From: Acholoe squamosa
Lineage: Eukaryota > Annelida > Polychaeta > Phyllodocida > Polynoidae
Direction: 5' to 3'
DNA length: 64,000 nucleotides
Assembly: GCA_949317995.1 (NCBI GenBank)
Contig: OX439050.1
Location: 17,438,061 to 17,502,060 of the forward strand
Shown piece by piece: positions 62,001-64,000 of this stretch. The notes under the pieces are model-generated. The model was not told where the DNA came from, did not search any database, and saw only the letters and a list, made by a program, of their open reading frames with translations. Position 1 is the stretch's first letter. Every line of letters begins with the position of its first letter. The position numbers and the translations under genes are program-made.

Positions 62001-63717
62001 CGTGTAACCGCCATTGGGGAAAACTCCATCGCATTGGCATGGGAACATCCATATCAACAGAATGGTCCGGTGAGCCCGCGTATCGACACATACGAGATCC
62101 GGTACTACCCACAGGTGAACAACGCCAACTTCTCCACTGTGTTCACTGCTAAACAGAACCACACATTCAAGGGCTTACACGAGGAGACTGCCTACGCATT
62201 CGCTGTAAGTTATCATACATATATCAATTATTATGTATCAATTTAGGGTGTAATAAAAATGACCATATTATACCAGCGCCTATCAGGTATGAGTAATGAA
62301 TTAAAAAAAAAGAAGAGATAAATCTTATTACAAGTAGCTGAACCTGCCCCAGAATTGGCTAGACACACTTGAAAATTTTCTTTGATCAGTAAAATAAGGA
62401 GTCTTAGAGATATCGGTTTCTAAGTTATGGATACTTACATTTCTAGGTGCGCGTGAAGACGTCCCGTGGTTGGGGAGATTACAGCCCACCTATCACAGCC
62501 AAGACTGGAGATATATGTAAGTATACAGATTTATTCAGATATATTGCTTGCAAACTACACCACAAAGTACTGTGCTCTGTAAAATCAAATATTAAAGGTT
62601 AAGGCCAATTTAATTCACAGTTACCTAAATTTAAGTTGATGCAAAGGTACCTTGCCAGGAGTACACCTTCTGTTGAAAAAAAAAACAACTTCATGACCTA
62701 TATAATCATCTGCTTAAATATCTTAAAGACTCCTAGAGTAGGATCCCAAATGAAAGAATGATTAGATTGTAATATGTCTAAGAAAACGTACCCAATACCC
62801 AATATTACAACTTGATTAAATGCTTTGGAATCGCAACACCTCTTACTTTGAATGCTAGATGATTAAGTTCTTCTGAATGACTACTCTAATACAACATAAC
62901 ATATACTTGAGGAATGCCAATTAACAACAAACGTACAAACAAAAATGCTAACTGCATGGTCTCTGCTTTATATTGGAGGTCTTTGGTCTACCTCATAGAC
63001 CACAAACCTAGCAGGGCACTCCAAAATCTTGGCTTTTTGAAATTAGAACAATGGCCTCTGAATTAAGGCCGCCCTGGGAAGAGGCTTTTGACAGGGTTGG
63101 TCCCAGGGATTTGATAGAGGGAAATGGGGGGGGGGGGTAAAGTGCCACGTTATGTGTCATATCACATGCAATAGAAACATAGCTACAATATATGAAAAAA
63201 AAAAAGTAATCAAGGTAGGGGGGCTGGGGCTTCTTGAAACTTCCCACTTTTAATTGAACTTGTTTGTTACCTTTAAGTTAGAGGCACCTGTTCCAAATAT
63301 CTAATTGAGAATGCCCAACTGCAGGCCCACAAGAAAACGTAGTTGTCTAGTGGGACATATTCATGTTATGTATGTTTGTGACAAATAGACTTTAAAGTTT
63401 GGCAAAGCTTTTTCCCCTTGCATCAGAAATACTTTTGCAACAAAAAACATAGATGATAATGGCTTCATATTTGGTGGCATGGTTGGTTTCTAACGCCTGG
63501 CTCTTCCTCTTTCCTCCCTCCTGTGGCGCTGCTGCTGGTGGCTGTTCTGCCTGCTGTCTCCACCCCCTGCTGCTGCTGCAGTGATAAGTGACCCGGATGA
63601 TGTGAACAAAGTTAACGCTCCTGCAGACAATCCGGTTGGCATCATCGCGGGCTCGGCCGTGGCGGTGGTCGTGTGCATGGTCATCGTTATCATCATGCTC
63701 ATCATATTCCTGAGAAG
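46880..63717 (+). CDS. Eph receptor tyrosine kinase, partial gene (eight ectodomain/TM exons)
   Basis: Eph receptors are single-pass membrane tyrosine kinases that bind ephrins on neighbouring cells and signal in guidance, boundary formation and adhesion. Eight exons (46880-47025, 47550-48073, 59650-59805, 60177-60357, 60810-60934, 61978-62204, 62447-62516, 63582-63717) join into 1565 nt, 521 codons plus two bases, without a stop. All seven introns are GT..AG and all seven junction phases agree. The domain order (ligand-binding, Cys-rich/EGF-like, FN3, FN3, TM) is diagnostic of Eph. Seen at the ends: no signal-peptide exon and no start of the ligand-binding domain were identified, and the kinase must lie past 64000. 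The largest intron is 48074-59649. Wording such as GVYFA-HDQGAC and YLCKADGQW resembles invertebrate Eph proteins as I remember them. Orthology to a vertebrate EphA or EphB subtype cannot be assigned. Confidence 0.96.
47172..47223. repeat. Perfect hairpin, 22-bp arms, 8-nt loop (Eph intron)
   Basis: Arm 47172-47193 (AACAAACCCATG...) is exactly complementary to 47202-47223, with loop CATATATT. Just downstream, TCCAATCATGT (47225-47235) pairs with ACATGATTGGA (47283-47293). It may be a MITE remnant or a structured intronic RNA. Confidence 0.85.
47550..48073 (+). CDS. Eph exon: rest of ligand-binding domain and first half of Cys-rich region
   Basis: The acceptor is ACTTTCCAG; the first base completes an Arg codon split by the intron, followed by FTMRKCNEYP. 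The donor is GTATTA and the exit phase is 1. The exon carries conserved ligand-binding cysteines (KCNEY, QCKES, GAC, IECPS), the VAADQTF strand and RQGVYFALHDQGAC core, then the sushi-like Cys-rich start (GVCVNHA, YLCKADGQW, GGCKCMPGYEP). It is GC- and CpG-richer than the flanking introns, as expected for an old coding exon. The frame stays open past the donor to a TGA ending at 48150, so intron retention would give a short secreted product. The donor is the weakest of the set. Confidence 0.97.
48684..49027. mobile_element. 344-bp TIR element with CAGGGGCGTAGG ends
   Basis: Left end CAGGGGCGTAGGAA; right end TTCCTACGCCTCTG is its near-perfect inverse. A 5-bp direct repeat TACTA flanks it (48679-48683 and 49028-49032). 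GGGGGGCC/GGCCCCCC blocks lie inside both ends. The ends look like hAT-type MITEs common in marine invertebrates, though hAT normally duplicates 8 bp. No ORF. Confidence 0.75.
49640..50130. promoter_or_regulatory. Intronic CpG-rich island in Eph intron
   Basis: Within the 11.6-kb Eph intron the sequence becomes CpG-rich (GTGACGGCGG near 49747, GCCGCCGCAG near 49884, TGTGACGTCATATG near 49996). It could be an intronic promoter or enhancer. Part of it resembles other CpG-rich pieces near 31.8 and 39.75 kb, so an ancient repeat is an alternative. Confidence 0.3.
50150..50391 (-). repeat. Family D repeat, copy 2 (inverted), with internal duplication
   Basis: GGGGCCGCCATTAGACCCCG through CCATTGGTCAATAATACAAT and CCATGTGCCGTATAG is the reverse of 9934-10100. 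It also contains a 31-bp direct repeat (50279-50309 and 50314-50344, AACTGAGTATCAATAGACGC...). The extra segment is bracketed by GGGGTGCCTC near 50240 and 50346. Confidence 0.7.
51553..51710. mobile_element. Family A MITE
   Basis: GTTAAGGTTATTGTCCTTAG, CATGATGCACCAATGCAGTA, GAGGTGCATCATGTCAACG and GCCATGATGCATGAAAG. Ends are decayed. Confidence 0.55.
52980..53100. repeat. Family B repeat
   Basis: CTTCAGGGTTTTCCATGATT, CCAGTTCCAAAGACCTATAC and CATTCTTAGAG match the other B copies. No A borders are seen beside it. Confidence 0.5.
54536..54790 (+). mobile_element. SINE-like retroposon with (TCAC)n tail and 13-bp target duplication
   Basis: CAAAGACTTCTCT occurs exactly at 54536-54548 and 54778-54790. 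Between them is a ~171-bp body (GGCTTCCCTAGCCCACTTAA ... GGCCTTAAACATCTATTACTC) ending in about 15 units of TCAC/ACTC. A long perfect direct repeat plus a 3' simple tail indicates target-primed retroposition. A second inverted copy is at 61226-61455. I see no clear tRNA-type A/B boxes. Confidence 0.7.
57964..58141 (+). repeat. Family C repeat, copy 2
   Basis: CATTTTGAATTTCGCTGGTT, CATGATGGGTACTTTGTCCC, CCAGGGACATGCTGGTTG, TATCAATGCATG and CCAGCTCCACTCCCGCC match 33868-34032 in the same orientation. Confidence 0.7.
58447..59043. mobile_element. Family A MITE, long copy with hairpin array
   Basis: The left end CTAACCCTTTAAAGAC and right end CTCAAATGGTTAA bracket 597 bp. The excess length comes from the tandem array at 58656-58900. 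Confidence 0.65.
58656..58900. repeat. Tandem array of ~60-bp hairpin units
   Basis: CATTATGATGCATGAATGTA begins units at 58656, 58718, 58776 and 58833. Each is an inverted repeat: AATGTAGCCC(T/C)TG pairs with CCAGGGCTACATT. The units are near identical apart from the loop, so expansion is recent relative to the host MITE. Confidence 0.85.
59650..59805 (+). CDS. Eph exon: EGF-like / second Cys-rich module
   Basis: A 156-bp phase 1-1 exon; to my recollection the corresponding vertebrate Eph exon is also 156 bp. It encodes ACPAGKYKWHTG, then the CRACPDHS and CLCVDGYYRN cysteine pattern, ending at RCT before a K codon split across the next intron. One N-glycosylation sequon (NGS) is visible. 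The acceptor TATTACAG is a near copy of another one 49 bp upstream, and only the downstream acceptor keeps the frame open. It follows an 11.6-kb intron. Confidence 0.96.
60177..60357 (+). CDS. Eph exon: first FN3 domain, N-terminal half
   Basis: The exon opens with KPPSEIRNL, the usual Eph entry into FN3-1 (vertebrate .RPPSAP.N), followed by VNLSWEHPADLGGRRD, a YKIAC-MGC segment and a FNTTK end. Phase is 1 in, 2 out. Sequons NVT, NLS and NTT are visible. In vertebrate Eph genes FN3-1 is usually one exon of about 336 bp; here it is split into this exon and 60810-60934, together 306 bp. Confidence 0.95.
60810..60934 (+). CDS. Eph exon: first FN3 domain, C-terminal half
   Basis: A 125-bp exon, phase 2 in and 1 out. 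It encodes SLLGLSTSTKYKIIVTAENGV and a VVVTTEAA end, which matches the FN3 F and G strands (L.P.T.Y.F.V.A.NGVS ... VTT in Eph). The acceptor is CACACAG and the donor GTGAGT. A TTAA-flanked MITE begins 10 bp after the last exon base. The second base of the exon is in a C/G-rich, CpG-bearing context typical of the exons here. Confidence 0.95.
60945..61165. mobile_element. Family A MITE next to Eph 5' splice site
   Basis: TTAACC starts 10 bp beyond the last base of exon 60810-60934. GCATGATGAACCAATGAAGA, TTCATTGGTGCATCATGCGG, CCATGCATCATGACGACC and CCTTTAACGG follow. A second partial A block runs on to about 61215. Confidence 0.65.
61226..61455 (-). mobile_element. SINE-like element, second copy (inverted)
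   Basis: The (GTGA)n tract at about 61234-61266 followed by TAATAGATGTTTAATGCC ... AGTGGGCTAGGGAAGCC is the inverse of the element at 54549-54777. A possible 6-bp target repeat GCCTTG flanks it (61226 and 61450). It lies in the intron between exons 60810-60934 and 61978-62204. Confidence 0.65.
61978..62204 (+). CDS. Eph exon: second FN3 domain, main part
   Basis: The acceptor is CTTTACAG; the exon begins VPTQVRNLRV and includes SIALAWEHPYQQNG, DTYEIRYYPQ and GLHEETAYAFA, the A-F strands of a class II FN3 module. Phase is 1 in, 0 out with GTAAGT. Sequons NFS and NHT are visible. The intron after AFA lies inside the YAFAVRVKTS strand; vertebrate Eph genes split this domain at a different point, as far as I recall. 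Confidence 0.95.
62447..62516 (+). CDS. Eph exon: end of second FN3 domain
   Basis: A short 70-bp exon (phase 0 to 1) encoding VRVKTSRGWGDYSPPITAKT and GDI. The RGWGDYS turn is highly typical of Eph FN3-2 (vertebrate Q.RART.AGYGRFS). The acceptor is ATTTCTAG and the donor GTAAGT. It is too short to show as an isolated reading frame and was found by continuity with its neighbours. Confidence 0.93.
62517..63581 (+). other. Eph intron before TM exon
   Basis: AT-rich intron with a poly-G run near 63127 and a CTG-repeat tract merging with the acceptor. No other feature seen. Confidence 0.75.
63582..63717 (+). CDS. Eph exon: juxtamembrane linker and transmembrane helix
   Basis: The acceptor follows a CTGCTGCTGCAG tract. 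With the preceding T the first codon becomes Leu, then ISDPDDVN and a short linker. The helix runs from about VGIIAG through a Val/Ile/Met-rich stretch to IIFL, with an arginine stop-transfer (LRR). Phase is 1 in, 2 out with GTGAGT. The GxxAG small-residue start (GIIAGSA) fits Eph/FN3 receptor TM helices. The kinase exons should follow beyond the window. Confidence 0.93.
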
Positions 63718-64000
63718 GTGAGTCTTTATATACTGCCTTCACCTTATATCCTCAATAGATATTTCATATTTCATTGCACAAAGGTTCAGGCCTCTCTATA
63801 ATGTATATAGCAAGGACCTCTTGAAATCCAGGTACTAGGAAAGGAAGCCTCTTTTAGACAGCCATCTTCTAGGAGCACCAATTTCATGGCACACTAAGGG
63901 AATGGTCATTTTTTAATGACAAGGGGATGCACAAAAAGAATTCTCAGAGGACTCAAAAAAATTGCCCAATTTTGTTCAAAAGAAATTGTCACTTAATTGT

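Noticed and set aside
1..64000. tRNA, rRNA or snRNA genes
   Set aside because: I looked for GGTTCGAATCC-type B boxes and conserved rRNA/snRNA words by eye and saw none that fit; a covariance-model scan would settle it.

Overview
This is animal (metazoan) genomic DNA. It has long GT..AG introns, no bacterial-style gene packing, moderate GC with intact CpGs at scattered islands, many short dispersed transposon remnants, and abundant poly-G/poly-C and (CA/GT)n tracts. The one gene that can be named is an Eph receptor tyrosine kinase on the + strand, of a type expected in an invertebrate. I cannot fix the phylum from the sequence; a marine invertebrate (non-vertebrate deuterostome or lophotrochozoan) is a guess.

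Layout. Positions 1-3.5 kb hold repeats. Positions 3.5-5.2 kb form a CpG-rich promoter-like island with ETS-type CCGGAAGT sites, ending in a well-formed 23-codon first coding exon (5134-5202, GTGAGT donor) of a gene I cannot name. From 5.2 to 46.9 kb I find no recognisable coding sequence, only repeats, several promoter-like islands (near 25.0, 30.7, 32.8 and 39.8-40.0 kb) and clusters of nuclear-receptor half-sites. From 46880 to 63717 eight exons with perfectly compatible phases encode most of an Eph ectodomain: ligand-binding domain, cysteine-rich/EGF-like region, two fibronectin type III domains, and the transmembrane segment with the first juxtamembrane residues. The signal-peptide exon, the start of the ligand-binding domain, the kinase, and any SAM or PDZ-binding tail are not seen. 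The 5' exons lie upstream unrecognised; the 3' exons lie beyond the right edge.

Mobile DNA. The commonest repeat is a roughly 240-bp MITE-like family with TTAA-CCCTTTAAGG-type terminal inverted repeats and inner palindromes built on GCATCATG / CATGATGC. About 25 copies or pieces occur, one starting only 10 bp past an Eph 5' splice site. TTAA flanks point to piggyBac-type mobilisation. Other elements are a SINE-like retroposon with a (TCAC)n tail and a 13-bp target duplication, a 344-bp TIR element with CAGGGGCGTAGG ends, a 667-bp TIR element, and three smaller dispersed families (B, C, D).

I did not find a convincing undescribed biological system. The most useful leads are the TTAA MITE family, the SINE-like element, a duplicated 3' splice site before the Eph EGF-like exon, a perfect 22-bp-arm hairpin in an Eph intron, and clustered AAGGTCA half-sites upstream of the Eph exons.
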